This document shows, piece after piece, positions 10,096 through 21,084 of a stretch of DNA of 64,000 nt. Under the pieces are notes generated by a model. That model was not told the DNA's origin. It did no database searches and saw nothing but the letters and a program-made list of their open reading frames with translations. The position numbers and the translations under genes are program-made. The stretch is from Bremia lactucae (taxonomy: Eukaryota > Oomycota > Peronosporomycetes > Peronosporales > Peronosporaceae), in NCBI RefSeq assembly GCF_004359215.1, contig NW_027152180.1, forward strand, positions 138,312 through 202,311, written 5' to 3'. Every line of letters begins with the position of its first letter. Within the stretch, counting starts at the first letter, position 1.

Positions 10096-10950
10096 ATGTT
10101 CGTGCGTGATCTTGGTGGGTTGGTGATCGTCGTATCGCTGACCGCCGTTGTGGCTTACTATACCGAGCTACAGCTTTATGCTGCTTTAAGCCTTGGAATA
10201 CAGGGTGTCTCGGCGCTCTACGCCATCCCGAAGCAAGACGAGCGCTTTTACGACCTCACGGGTTCCGTCACGTTTGCGGCAGTGTCATTCTTGGCAATCA
10301 CCACTGCCGACGCGGTCACGTGGCGTGAAAAGATCTTAGTAGCATTTGTTTGGCTTTGGTGCTTCCGTCTTGGCTTGTTTCTGTTTTGGCGAATTTCTTC
10401 GTGCGGGGAAGACAAGCGCTTCAAAGATATTCGGAAGAACACGCTAAAATTTCTCTTGGTTTGGGCCGTACAAGGCCTTTGGGTGTTTTTAACACTGCTT
10501 TCCGTGTTACTGGCATTTATTCATGGCTCTCGAGACGTACCTGTATCGCTGCTGGATATCTTTGGCGGCTCTATCTGGATAATTGGGTACATAATGGAGG
10601 TCTCTGCCGACTATCAAAAGTCGAAATTTCGACTCGATGAGAGTAAAAGAGGTCAATTTATTCAGAGCGGACTATGGTATTACAGCCGCCACCCAAATCA
10701 TTGCGGGGAAATTATGATGTGGGTTGGAGTTTTTTGCGTGAGTGTTCACACACTGCTAACCCCTGCGCTTAAATGTTGGGCTGCAATTAGCCCCGTATTT
10801 GTGACGTTTCTGCTCATGTTCGTGTCGGGAATCCCTCTGCTTGAGAAAGTGGCTGACGAGCGCTGGGGTAAGACAAAAGCTTATCAAGAGTATAAGGCTC
10901 AAACGAGTTTACTTGTGCCCATGCCCAAGCACAAAATGAAGGCGACGTGA
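10096..10950 (+). CDS. DUF1295 / steroid 5-alpha-reductase-like membrane protein
   Basis: A 284-residue multi-pass membrane protein of the DUF1295 family, related to the C-terminal part of steroid 5-alpha-reductases and isoprenylcysteine methyltransferases. The family signature is clear: LWYYSRHPNHCGEIMMWVG, preceded by the conserved YQKSKFR and followed by LLEKVADERWG and YQEYKAQTS. About six or seven hydrophobic helices are visible, the first being LGGLVIVVSLTAVVAYY. The start is taken at the ATG at 10096; the upstream TTG is less likely. Members are thought to be NAD(P)H-dependent lipid or sterol reductases in endoplasmic reticulum membranes, but the substrate is unknown for most. The gene looks complete and intronless. 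Confidence 0.85.
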   Translation: MFVRDLGGLVIVVSLTAVVAYYTELQLYAALSLGIQGVSALYAIPKQDERFYDLTGSVTFAAVSFLAITTADAVTWREKILVAFVWLWCFRLGLFLFWRISSCGEDKRFKDIRKNTLKFLLVWAVQGLWVFLTLLSVLLAFIHGSRDVPVSLLDIFGGSIWIIGYIMEVSADYQKSKFRLDESKRGQFIQSGLWYYSRHPNHCGEIMMWVGVFCVSVHTLLTPALKCWAAISPVFVTFLLMFVSGIPLLEKVADERWGKTKAYQEYKAQTSLLVPMPKHKMKAT

Positions 10951-11639
10951 GGACCCACTTGTGTCACGTTTTAAGTTTAAGCAATATTTTTCAGTTTAAA
11001 AATTCGTGGCGTTGCAGTATTCCTCCGTGAATTTTTAAATTTGTTCTGCTCCTATGACCTTCGAGTTGATTAATTGTACTTTTAATTATTTGATCAATGC
11101 TGCCATTTTTCTGTACCTTTCGCAGTACTGCTTAAATAATATTGATCCCCACAACTATTTTTAAAATATTTTTTAAAAATCTAAATAAATCACTCAAATT
11201 ATTACTCTATAAAGGAAAAATCTAACGAGAGTGTGTTATTAGTTTCATTATATCCGCAGGAGAATTCAGGAAATGAAACACCTATAGTTGTTCGGCGCAA
11301 ATACGATAACCAACAATAATAATTGCACCACTTCGTTGGTTCATCACTTTGAAGCTTGCCTTTCAATAATTTTCCCTTCCTCTTTGCCACTTTTTGTGTG
11401 TCCACTGGTACGTTCCGTTCTGCTTTTTACAAAGATCTATGATAGTAAAAATTTAAGTAGGAGCGATTTAATAAAGTTTGAAAGAAACATTATTCAGAAA
11501 ACAATTGTGGGGATATCAATTCTAGTTGTGGAAAATCATACCCAAAAAATGAATCTAAGATATTTAAATTTCTACGTACTAAAATACTTATTCATAGTCC
11601 TGATTTAATATATTAACACACAACTATGTGTAGTGGTTT
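10951..11639. other. AT-rich gene-free region
   Basis: The region is rich in A/T runs, and the one longer frame (11288-11608 +) lacks an ATG start and family features. A stretch near 11500-11540 (TGTGGGGATATCAATTCTAG) may echo the opposite-strand TTGATCCCCACAA near 11140, suggesting a decayed inverted repeat or MITE, but this is weak. Confidence 0.35.
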
Positions 11640-11837
11640 TTTGCTTCGCGCGTCTACAGCGATTGGCGGGGAAGATCATAAGACTTAAATTAACCACTGA
11701 ACAGAAGTGTCACATTACTGCTACAATATTACCATGTATGGTAATATTAACAGTGTTATCTGTATGATTATACTCTTACTTCTCCTCTATTGTTCCTCTT
11801 ATAGGTAGTTATAATTATGTAACGAGCAGCTCCGTTA
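11640..11837 (-). repeat. Decayed family C LTR fragment
   Basis: It matches the second half of the LTR at 16881-17317 (CAGCGATTGGCGGGG, the Tyr-rich CTTATAG stretch, and the end before TCCGTTACGTCACCTCC). The sequence just past its end resembles the purine tract of minus-strand family elements read in reverse, so it is the 3' LTR of a minus-strand element. Confidence 0.6.
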
Positions 11838-11847
11838 CGTCACCTCC

Positions 11848-12881
11848 TTGATCAACAATCACTTCAGAGACTATTATTTTCCGATAGAGAGTACTATTAA
11901 GTCTCTCTGCGAAAGGAAGCACTTCATGGTCTGTAAAGACATTCCAAATGATTCTTTGTGGATCGCAGAACCATGCGTTGCACCTACAGGGCGACAAATC
12001 TCACGGCTGTATGAGTACGTGCAGCTGCTAAAAATCAAAAGCAATAGATGGCTAGTTGTCTGCTGCGAGCGACAAACAATCTCCGCCTTCGGTTGCAGGG
12101 GAAGTGTGAGCCGGACACCCCATCCGACTCAATACCATCAGGAATGGTTACTGAATTACTTAGGGTCATACCCGGGTAAATGCGAATCATGTATAATTAT
12201 TCGCAAAGATGTTCTGTCCGCCCGACCCAAATGATGAGGAGTCGTGTTATGATGACAATGCTGGTGAGTTAATTCAGATCACCAGGATGAAGTGGTAATA
12301 ACGATTACGACAAAAAGATATTAGTACGCCTACTAACATCAGTCAAGAGGAGAGAGACCGCAGTTTGTTGCATATTGCTCCATACAAAAACCTTGGTTGC
12401 CCACTAATTGCAATTTAAGTCGATAAACGAATCAGGATGCAATTAGTGAGCAACCAAATATCGTTTTACGAATTCGTTTTACGACTCATCAAGACTTCAC
12501 AGCCCTGGTGAGGACGAAATGAGTTCTTCATCGATGGCTTTTGCCGACATCGATAATACAGTGGTAAGGTTTCAAAAATTTGAATCCCTCCATTCAAGCC
12601 TGAAATGCTTTTGTAAGGATGTGCAAAGCGTCAGCCGCGAGGCCCGAATAGACCAACTGACCACGGTGCGTGACCAGTTCAAATATAGATCGGTCGTTGA
12701 TGCACGCTTTGACATGTATCCTTTTATAAAAGAGGCAGATGTACAATGCCGACGAACCCCGTCCAGCACTTGTGGTCAGGTCCGGCGGCATGCACGCATC
12801 AAGTCCAGACTGACCGACCCCGTAAAGCGGCTTCCATTTTTCTCTAAATTTATTTTCAGATTTGAATACAAGCCCGGTTAG
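11848..12881 (+). pseudogene. Antisense ORF-a region of a decayed family C element
   Basis: The plus strand, opposite to the element's pol direction, holds two frames (11848-12234 and 12519-12881). Residues in the second (VSREARIDQLTTVRDQF, then DARFDMYPFIKEA) align with the conserved block of family C at 18300-18420 and family B at 30985-31110 (GREAWLQRLNAIRDKFEKR; LSREAGLPC). The sequence near 12330 also matches the region before 18050 (a GAGGAGAGAGACCGCAG-like run), so it is a real but degraded copy. The last dozen codons belong to the plus-strand pol fragment that starts at about 12840. Confidence 0.5.
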
Positions 12882-13383
12882 TCGAAGTTTTGGCTAACGC
12901 GTTATCGCGCAGACCAGACAAGGCAAGACACTAGGAAAGTGTGTCTTGTGCCAAGGGCACAAGTTGAATCGTCAACGGTGGCAGCCATGAAGGTTCTCCA
13001 CGTAACGATCTCGTTGGCTTCCAAAATAGAGGAAAGCTACAGTCAGGGCGAACATTGTCGCCTGCTGTTGGATCACTTCGGTGGACAGAAGGTCTCCCTT
13101 CCGTCGCACCTGAAAGCTAAGCTAAGTCGGTTTAGCTACAGCGATGGCCTGTTATGGCGTCAGCTGTCACCTTGTGATCCCTTGAGAGCCTATGTCCCTT
13201 ATGACACAGATCTCAAGCTAAAGTTACTTCACGAGCTCCGTGAAAAACCATCGAGTGGACAAATGAGCCGTGAATTGACATTCTTACGACTGTCAGAGGA
13301 ATTTTGGTGGCTACACCTATATCGATGGGTGACCAACTATATTCGCTCCTAAGAACAGTGTCAGCGCATAAAGCCTTGCACTC
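12840..13383 (+). pseudogene. Plus-strand Gypsy pol scrap: RNase H end and integrase zinc finger
   Basis: The fragment reads FEYKPG at the RNase H C-terminus, then a damaged NALADALSRRPD-type stretch, then the integrase H2C2 zinc-binding region (LREKPSSGQMSRE, EFWWLHLYRWVTNYIRS, stop, EQCQRIKP). The first finger Cys codon has become TAA. It points opposite to the decayed pol on both sides, so it is a separate scrap caught between minus-strand elements. Confidence 0.7.
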
Positions 13384-13408
13384 GAAACTTAACAAGAGCA
13401 TACTTTAT

Positions 13409-14524
13409 TCAAAGCAGCTCCTTGTAATACACAGAATAATTCAACTCCGCGGCTTTCGAAATCCGGAATTGATAAGAGATGACACGGTCAACGGAGTTGT
13501 CATCATTCTGTATGAGCGCGCTGCCGATTGCAAAAATTGTTGCATCGCAGACGACGCTGAATTGCTTATCCATGTTTGGCAATGCCAACACCGGTGCTTC
13601 TGCAAGAGATGCTTCAGTGTTGTTAAGGCATCTTCTTGTTCCTTTGAACAACCCATTCTACATCTTTTTAAGGAGGTCAGACAAGGGCTTAGTATGTTCT
13701 GCATAATTCTTGCTATACTTATGCAAGTAATTAGAGAGCCCTAGGAGTTGGCTTGATTTCGTCACGTATCGTGAGATTGGCCAAGCCTTTAGCGATTTTA
13801 CCTTATCTGGGTCTGCTCGAGCACCATGTGTACTTACGATTAAGGTTTCTCGAGGACACGTATGACTCGCTTTTTCAAGTTGATGCACAATTGGGCGTCA
13901 CCCAGAGTCTTCAACACAGTGTCCAGATGACGCTTGTGCGATTCTATTTCGCTCAGTCCGTACTCGGCCCTACTATGCACGAATACATCGTCAAAGTAAT
14001 GGGTTTGCGTAGGCACGGTGCTGAAGAATCACGTGAGCCACCACTCGGTTGAATGTTGCCGGTGCGTTTTATAACTCATGTGGTATCACAAACCACTCCC
14101 ACATCATACAGCTTGGTGTGCTTAGTACCGTTTTGGCTACATCGGATTCTCTTATGGATACCTGCTACGTTAGACCAAAGCGGCGCAAGAAACGCTAGTT
14201 TGTTCGCCGTCTTTAGCTAATTGTAAGCGTGAGCCACGCGCCATCCATCTGTGGCTTTAAGCACACAGAAGGTCGGACTGTAGTGAGGCGACTTGATCTA
14301 CTGCCTTGACTCGCTTGTCGAAAACTCATTGATAGTTCCTTCGGCAACAGCCATTGGCTGGCTACACAATACTTGGCGCTAGGTTCCAGGTCAATCTCGT
14401 GTCTGAAGCCCTTATCGGCGGGTAGGCGGCTCGGCAATTGTTCTGGGAACACATAGGAACAAACCAATTTCCAAAACCGCCGATTAGTGCAGGCATGAGT
14501 AAAAAAATACCATAACAAAAGCAT
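13409..14524 (-). pseudogene. Reverse transcriptase and RNase H remnant
   Basis: Pieces in several frames read as RT start (KGFRHEIDLEPSAKYCVASQ), RT thumb (GARADPDKVKSLKAWP, LLGLSNYLHKYSKNYAEH) and RNase H (PVLALPNMDKQFSVVCDA, AIGSALIQNDDN). Frameshifts and stops separate them. RT copies element RNA into cDNA and RNase H removes the RNA; neither can be made intact here. Confidence 0.75.
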
Positions 14525-14590
14525 CTGCAGTAACTACAACATTATATAGTTGATGATTTTCCATAAAATTTTGGTTACCTGGTTGAGCTA

Positions 14591-14734
<144 letters not shown>

Positions 14735-15416
14735 TTAAAGATAAGTTTCTAATTTAATTTAAATTTAAAACAAAATTATCAAACGATATGTCCTTCAAGG
14801 CATCCCAGCCATGAGCAGCGAATCGTTTTTTTTTTCACGTCTGTCTCTAAAACACTCTCGCCCATCGTGGACGACGAGGAACAGTCCGCCTAGTTCTCTT
14901 CTGAAACTGATGCGACTACCTCATGAATCTTTCCTTCCTAAAGTTCGGGCAAGATAAGATCCTATGACGTCTATAAGATAAAAAAATACTATATTTTAAC
15001 AGATCCCAGGACGTGCTGTGACACCACACTGAGGATGCCTCCGCCTCTTGTCTTGGACGGCCCCGAACATCTTGTTCGAAGGTCCATCTATTTGGACCGG
15101 AAATGATCCAAAGGTCACTCATTTGGCGGGGACTCATCTATCGAGTCACGACGACTTTTGACCTGGAGTGGGAGCCATTGCTCTTTCGACTAACGCACTA
15201 CTTCCAATCGCATCAGGCTCTAGGCTCTGTGCCGGTTCTTGCGAACTTGGCTTCCAGTCAGCTTGCTATCAACTGCTACAGGCTCTCGACTCTGTGCAGG
15301 ACCATTGGACGCATGACTACTTGTCATTGTACTATTCACCACACCAGTCTCTCCGAGATGGGTGAGATTTTGTGTCACCTGACTTCCTGTCGGGGCACTT
15401 TCAACTACACCAGGCT

Positions 15417-15923
15417 CTAGGTTCTGGGTTGGACCTGATGACGTTTGAATCCCGTCAACACACCCACAACTGTGTTGCACACGACATCAGTTCCAAATGC
15501 CTCTCTCATGAGCAGATCATTTCGGTGTCTTGCGTACAGTTGTAAACTTTGCGTGTACGCCAGAATATCAATGTTTGGAGTCTTGCTAACCATGGCATGC
15601 CTTGGATGAGGCTCAAACGGACTCTCCATACCTAGCACCGTGAACTTCTCTCTACAGAAGATGTCACTTAAGTTGAAGGCGAGTTCAACTTGATCTTCCA
15701 CATATTTTACGAGCGCGCAGTTCGCGAAAAGAACTATCGCCTCTTCTTGCCAGCCATCCTGGCAAAGCGACTTATAAATCACCAGTCTCTGGCTTAGAGC
15801 TGCGACTTTCACAACATTATGTGATGCACCTGAATCCATGACAAGGGTCATCACATGGTCACAGTCTCGTACTCGAGCACTAGGGTCGAGGTCTGAAATT
15901 TCGAGACCTCGGCGACTATGCAA
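15417..15923 (-). pseudogene. Retropepsin-like aspartic protease remnant
   Basis: About 168 residues containing the retropepsin active-site triplet in LVMDSGASHNVV, followed by a hydrophobic region and FTVLGMESPFEPHPR near the expected position of the second conserved motif (usually ILGMPWL). It processes the Gag-Pol polyprotein in intact elements. It lies between gag (right) and RT (left) in the minus-strand reading order. Confidence 0.65.
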
Positions 15924-16768
15924 CTTATTTGTTCGATAACTCTGAGCTTAAGGGTAGCTTCAAAGTCCGCGTCAGTACGGTTTCCCGTTCCTACTGCGCT
16001 TTTTCTTTTCCGGGCCGTCAGTGGTCGATGCAGTACTCAAGCGTCGTGCACGATGGTTCTTGCCATTGCTGGAGTCATTTCGCTGGACCAGCAGCTACTC
16101 TTTCGACTGACGGATTATACTTACCTTCCGCCGAGGCATTGTTGAAAGAATGCTCTTCAACCAAGAGAAGTGTTGGATCGCCTCTTCCATCGTCGATGTC
16201 ATCCTTTAAAAAGGATTTGTCGCGATGGACCGTGCCGCAGTCCGTTCATGAAGGTGGGCACCTTAGTGTGTTTGGGTATCGGACCCAAAGTGAAAGATGC
16301 CGACAGCGAGCCAATTCCTGCAAATATTCTTGCAAATATCGCTTCGCCGTCGCGCTCCAAAGAAGCGCGCCTGAAGCAACACTTCATTGGTCAGCGGCTG
16401 GTATATGGCGCGAATGTTTATCTTAAAGATTGCCCATGAAGAAAACGCCGTACTGTCCGCCAGAAGCACCACTCTGCGGACATACCGCGCAAACTGGATA
16501 TGGTGCACGACACCATCTGGGTATCGTTCTCAATAATCTGCGCCAAACCGCATTGTCAGCGGCTAACAGCTAGTGAACAATCGTGTGAGCTGCAGATCCA
16601 CCAAACTTGAGCGGGTCTATCGAATGGGGCTCGGCTGATACGGTAGGGCGAGAGCATCTCAACAGTCCTGTTAAGAGCCTCGTCTTGAGCCTGTTCACGC
16701 CTGCTCACGCCCTGAGTCTTAATGACGGACTCCGCCGCAGCATGGCTATGTGCCTCTAATGCGGCCAT
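15924..16768 (-). pseudogene. Gag remnant of family C element
   Basis: Broken frames on the minus strand between protease and LTR. The N-terminal piece (MAALEAHSHAAAESVIKTQG) is helical and starts with an ATG about 110 bp inside the LTR; a middle piece is at 16508-16263. No intact CCHC knuckle is seen. The assignment as gag rests mainly on position. Confidence 0.5.
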
Positions 16769-16880
16769 TCACTGTCCGAGCACAAACGCCTGAATAGGGC
16801 TTGCTCACCAAGTCCCTTCGCCAAGTGCTCTGTTACCTACCGATAATGTTTGGAGGGCTGGTAATTAAGTCCAATCGAAA

Positions 16881-17317
16881 TGGAACGGGGCACCCTTCAC
16901 TAGCACTGATCAGTACTAGTTATCATTACACTGATTACAGTGATTACAGTGTAGGTTAGTCGCCTCAAATTTCCCGTACACAAGGGTACATAAGAATATT
17001 TATAAGTAGCTAAGGGGCTTTAGCTACCAAAGGCAATTGAAAAGATTAGAATTAGGGAAAAGTAAAACTATATTAATATATTTAATTTCGTACGTAACGA
17101 TCTTTTAATTACTACTGAACTGGCGACTCCTTGCGCACCGCACAATCGTGTCTTATAACGATTGGCGGGGTTGATTTAGAATTATATCAAAAATTATTAC
17201 CTTTAAATTAGTAACGGTAATAATTTTGTACTTCTTTATTATTTTCTCTCATAGGAAATATTAATTATTTTTCCTCTTATAAGAAATAATACTTATGTAA
17301 TGGGACACCCCGTTATA
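16881..17317 (-). repeat. Family C LTR (437 bp), shared by two adjoining minus-strand elements
   Basis: It runs from TGGAACGGGGCAC to ACACCCCGTTATA, inverted ends of the same TGTAACGGGG type as family B. To its left the gag of one minus-strand element begins; to its right the 3' region of another (17318-20866) ends. A single LTR therefore serves as 5' LTR of one and 3' LTR of the other, as after recombination between neighbouring copies. Confidence 0.7.
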
Positions 17318-17629
17318 TCATCCCCCTAACCAACAGTCACTATAGTACTAAAGTGACTAATGCGGGGTGACAGGAAATACTATTATGTATTTCCCTGAAA
17401 CTTTGCATTTCAGGTTTTTAATTAAGATTTCAATTTTATCGCACTATTGATTTTTGTTCGGAATTCAAAACGCCGGTGAACAAGTATGTGCGCGTAGCCC
17501 GTAAGGCCGCAAAGGCTGGCAGCTTCACGAATCAGTGCAACTATTAGTAATGCAAATGTTTCAGTAGACGCTTATTCGTCTACTGCGGGGAATACGTCAC
17601 CTCCTACTTCCATTGTAGATGACTGGAAC

Positions 17630-17971
17630 ATGTCATCTGTCGACGACATTGCAAGTGACGGTGACAAGTCACCTGCTACACCAATTGTAAGTGACTGGAC
17701 CAAGTCAACGGCATCATCCGGCTCAGTGTCTACTGTAAATACTGCCGGATCACCCGGGGTAGAGTCCGTCAAACCTTTGGGTTCTAACGTGACAACCAGA
17801 GAGATGATGACGAGATTGTTCGACTCATCGGACCTCTTTGGTGGGAAGTCATCATCTGATGACTCCGTGGGCGATGACCACTCCGGTGACGCTAGTATGC
17901 GTTACCAGGAACTAAGTGGTCGCGAAGGGAAGAGTGCTGCTGATGGTGCTACTTTGCATCGCCAGGAATGA
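17630..17971 (+). CDS. Antisense ORF-a, first part (family C)
   Basis: A 113-codon Ser/Asp/Thr-rich acidic frame (VDDIASDGDKSPATP, SSSDDSVGDDHSGDAS) on the strand opposite pol, starting about 310 bp inside the LTR. It precedes the conserved ORF-a block at 17981-18552 and matches family B 30222-30668 in position and acidic, disordered composition. No known domain is seen. Confidence 0.45.
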   Translation: MSSVDDIASDGDKSPATPIVSDWTKSTASSGSVSTVNTAGSPGVESVKPLGSNVTTREMMTRLFDSSDLFGGKSSSDDSVGDDHSGDASMRYQELSGREGKSAADGATLHRQE

Positions 17972-17980
17972 TGTGTTTCT

Positions 17981-18552
17981 ATGGATCGCTTTAAGGGCCG
18001 AGTTTACGTTAACGATAACATGAGCCAACAGGAGAGGGAGCGCAGTACGTTGCAGTTTGCTCCTGAAAAGAGGCCTTGGTTACCCTCTAAGGGTAACCTA
18101 ACTCGTTGGTCCGGTATGACCAACGATCGATATCATATTCCGCTGTTTAACTCATTCAGGCTTCATAAGCCTGGTGAGGATGAGACAAAATTCCGTATCG
18201 ATGCCTTTTTCCGGCACGGTGGTACTCTTCTAAACGGGCAAAAGATGTCAAACCTTTGTTCCAAGCTTGGACAGCCTTTGTACAGAGTGTACAAAACATA
18301 GGTCGTGAGGTCTGGCTTGACAAGCTAAATGCATTCGGTGAACAGTTCGAGAAACGGATTGTAGTCGGTGCACGCTATAAGATGTACCGTTTGTCTAGAG
18401 AGGCGGGGATTCCTTGCCTCTCGTTGGGGGGCTCAAGCCCATTTGTTTTAAGGGTGCGGGTCATGCCCCTAAGGAAACATATTCCCTTAAAGACCCTCAT
18501 TGGAGGCCGCTCATTTTTTTACGAGATGCGTCAAAAGATTAAAAACGTATAA
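17981..18552 (+). pseudogene. Antisense ORF-a, conserved block (family C), one frameshift
   Basis: Two overlapping frames (17981-18301 and 18256-18552) form one protein. Conserved parts shared with family B (30697-31157): PEKRPWLPSKG against SEKKPWFLPEQ; RIDAFFRH against YRDAFFKH; IGREVWLDKLNAFGEQFEKR against IGREAWLQRLNAIRDKFEKR; YRLSREAGIPCL against HRLSREAGLPCL. In a 42-codon block I count about 12 silent codon differences. The shared protein, on the strand opposite pol in two differently diverged families, is the clearest sign that ORF-a encodes something. Predicted mostly helical; no known fold recognised. Confidence 0.6.
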
Positions 18553-18780
18553 TCCTTGTACGAGCGCAGAAAGCGCTCGTTCTCCGACGGACCTTCTGTC
18601 GAGGAGGATTTGTCTCGTGGTACTGCAAGACGAGACCGACATCAGTTGAAAACGAGTTTCCCAACTATGTTGCGAGGGTGGATACCGTCGCCAACGAACG
18701 AGACTCGTTCGAATTTTCTTTTCTTTACTGTGGTTCGAGAAGCTTTCAACAAGGTAACGCTTTTCACCACTCGAATCCAT
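18511..18780 (-). pseudogene. Chromodomain remnant of family C pol
   Basis: The minus strand reads EKRYLVESFSNHSKE, then TSLVRWRRYPPSQHSWETR, a chromodomain at the end of pol. It aligns with the family B chromodomain at 31307-31498. The aromatic cage is partly changed. It overlaps the region between antisense ORF-a and ORF-b. Confidence 0.7.
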
Positions 18781-18915
18781 CGATGATGTGGAGGGGGAGG
18801 AAACATCGCGTTCACCTCGTTTGACGGACTCGAATCAACATCATGTTTTGGGTCACACCCTTTATATGCGAGGGAGGACATTGATCACGAACGGTTTTGT
18901 CGCCGCGAGTTAGCG

Positions 18916-19191
18916 ATGACGGTTGATAATGTTTTTCGTGACCAGTTAAGAAATTGGGCGCAGGTTGCGAATGATCAACTAGCGAACAAAAGAACACATT
19001 TACCTTTCAAAACGAGCTGTGAGAGCTCGTCAGAAGATCTCTTCCTTGAAGAAAAAGTGGATTGTCTGGTCCAAGAGAATCAGACTCCATTCCGAAACAT
19101 TAAGTCTTTGGCTCGGAACCATCCGGCTTTGGCGGATGCCCTTGACCGCTCCGGCGTAATCCTAAGCAAATCGGAAGAAGCCTCGTACTGA
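18916..19191 (+). CDS. Antisense ORF-b (family C), divergent
   Basis: A 91-codon frame opposite the integrase-chromodomain linker. Its end aligns with family B ORF-b: after the stop both continue with a near-identical stretch (TGATGGTACGGxCG, then AACGTAGGATGCGT). Residues around DCLVQENQTPFRNIK are helical and charged, but the coiled-coil pattern is weaker and the basic RKKPR tail is lost. Probably a decayed homologue. Confidence 0.4.
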   Translation: MTVDNVFRDQLRNWAQVANDQLANKRTHLPFKTSCESSSEDLFLEEKVDCLVQENQTPFRNIKSLARNHPALADALDRSGVILSKSEEASY

Positions 19192-19357
19192 TGGTACGGG
19201 CGACGACGCCCAACATAAAACGTAGGATGCGTACGCATTCTACGAGGCAGCTCGATTGTTTACGCATCGCTTTGGCGATGTAATACACGAAACGGGCCGA
19301 TATACCTGGGCAGAAATTGATAACTCCCTACATTCGTCACTACGTTTTTCGGTAGGT

Positions 19358-20517
19358 TTACGTAGACAGTAGGATTAAATCATTAACATTGAATGAAAGT
19401 ATGTTTGCTCTTCTATTTTTGTCAGAGTTCCATTTCTGTCGTCCCACCGCGTCAGCGATGAAATCCTGTACGAATCGGACCAATGCTTCTCCAGCCAATA
19501 GGAAATCACCTCTTGACTCGGTTTTACTTTTGTTTCCAGTGCGACCGGCTCGCACTGCGGAGATATCAATCTCTTCATTATTAAGAGTGATATCAATCTC
19601 ATTAATAATGTTTTTTTCCGATGCTAAGTCTTTCAGCATCGTTGTCAAAGTTAGTAATAGCATTATTGTTATGAATAAGAGTCACTTTCAAACAAGGTGG
19701 GTATACGTGGGTGGCCTAAGCCATTCACGATAAATGGTGTATGCTTTGTAAGCATGCACTGAATTCTCGATGACTAATTCTACGATCGCCAAGAACTCGC
19801 TCCAACTCTTTAAAGATTGGACGTATCTCTTCGAAATACAGTTTGCCCGCTCCGCTGACCATCGATTCAGGATGGTCAGAAGTTAACATTTTCAAACATG
19901 TTTCAAGTGATATGAATACAGTTTGCCAAAATTCCGCCGTGAATCTGGGGTCTCGATCTGAGACCTGTTCGCGGGGTTTCCCATGGAGTCGAAATATCGT
20001 GTCAACAAAGACACAAGCCGAGCCTTTGGCTGTGATCGACTCCGATACTACAGCAAGATGTACCATCATGCTAAGCGATCAACAAAAACAAGAATACCAT
20101 TGTTCTAATGTTCGTCGTCGAGAAATTCGAAGACGAAGTCCATGGATACAGACTGCCAACACTCTGCCGGAACAGGCAGTGGTTGTAACGGCGCCCGGGA
20201 CGAAGCACTGGGCTTCACCTGTTGGCAACTTCGCGAGCACTTATGTACTTGCGGACGACATCATACTGGCGTGGCCAGCAGAAGTCGCAACTTATCGTGA
20301 GAGATGTCTTCTCACGTCCACGATGACCACTTATTGGTGCATCGTGGCACTCATCTACGATGCGTAAACACAAATCATTATGGGTGGGAGACGACACGAC
20401 GTGTGTCGCCAGCAATGGTTGTATTATACAATAAACCGATCGATACAATTTTGACAATCCTTTTAAGGATTGTTGGGATGGATTTCTAAGGCAATCCATC
20501 AACCCTTTAAGAGCCAT
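19358..20517 (-). pseudogene. Integrase remnant of family C element
   Basis: From right to left on the minus strand: zinc-binding region (HNDLCLRIVDECHDAPISGH, DFCWPRQYDVVRKYI), DDE core (MVHLAAVSESI, SDRDPRFTAEFWQ) and the region before the GPY/F domain (FLLAGEALVRFVQDFIADAV). The motif that should carry the catalytic Glu is degraded (SDHPESMVSGAG instead of HPQTDGQTE). Several frames are needed, so it is inactive. Confidence 0.75.
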
Positions 20518-20569
20518 ATCTTTTTGATATCTCTTCTAACATCGTCGAGTAATGTTGACGACGGAACAC

Positions 20570-20866
20570 TTATTGTTGCAACATCAGTACGCAGATTTGC
20601 TTGACTTTGTCACTACGGAGATCACGCAAAAACCGTTTCGGTTCTAGCGTTGCCAATTGAGTTATCTTCGAAGTTAACTTCGGAGGCGCTATTAGATCAA
20701 GCGTATAAGCACCTACACTTGATCCATTGTTCACTATAGCATTTATTGTTTTAGTTTCCTCTTTGGAACTTATTTGCAAAAGTACCTGGGAACCTTTGAC
20801 CGCAGGTTTCCGGGGACTTATTCCCACAGAAATTATTTGGAGATTATTCTCTTCTGGGACTCGCAA
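20570..20866 (-). pseudogene. Protease-RT linker region remnant (family C)
   Basis: A 98-codon piece matching the start of the RT-bearing frames of family B at 52060 and 34516 (NDGSRVGAYTLDLYAPPKLT against NNGSSVGAYTLDLIAPPKLT; EPKRFLRDLHS against EPKRFLRDLRS). RT and RNase H between here and the integrase are deleted. The other end is cut by the Copia insertion. Confidence 0.7.
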
Positions 20867-21084
20867 GGAGTTTCGAAACGTCTTTTATTGTAATGGTCAC
20901 GGAGCGGTGGTTACGGCGAAAGATGAAACGATCCAAGGTCGAGAGGTTTCAAGAAGTATGAGATGCAAGTAACGCACGATGGACAGGTATTCTGACAAGA
21001 AGAGAGTTAAGGCTTACATGCATAATATATTCACTTTGTCTTTTGCAAAATAGCACCCATGGAAATTCAATCTGACGTTCAACA
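20855..21084 (+). repeat. Copia 5' LTR, 5'-truncated
   Basis: It is the same as the right LTR from TGGGACTCGCAAGG to GACGTTCAACA apart from a few changes. It lacks the opening TGTTGGAAGGCGATGCTGCA, so the promoter side may be damaged. Confidence 0.8.

Noticed and set aside
15103..15420. Plus-strand frames opposite the family C protease
   Set aside because: Sense protease motifs (DSGAS) are on the minus strand; the plus frames are shadows.
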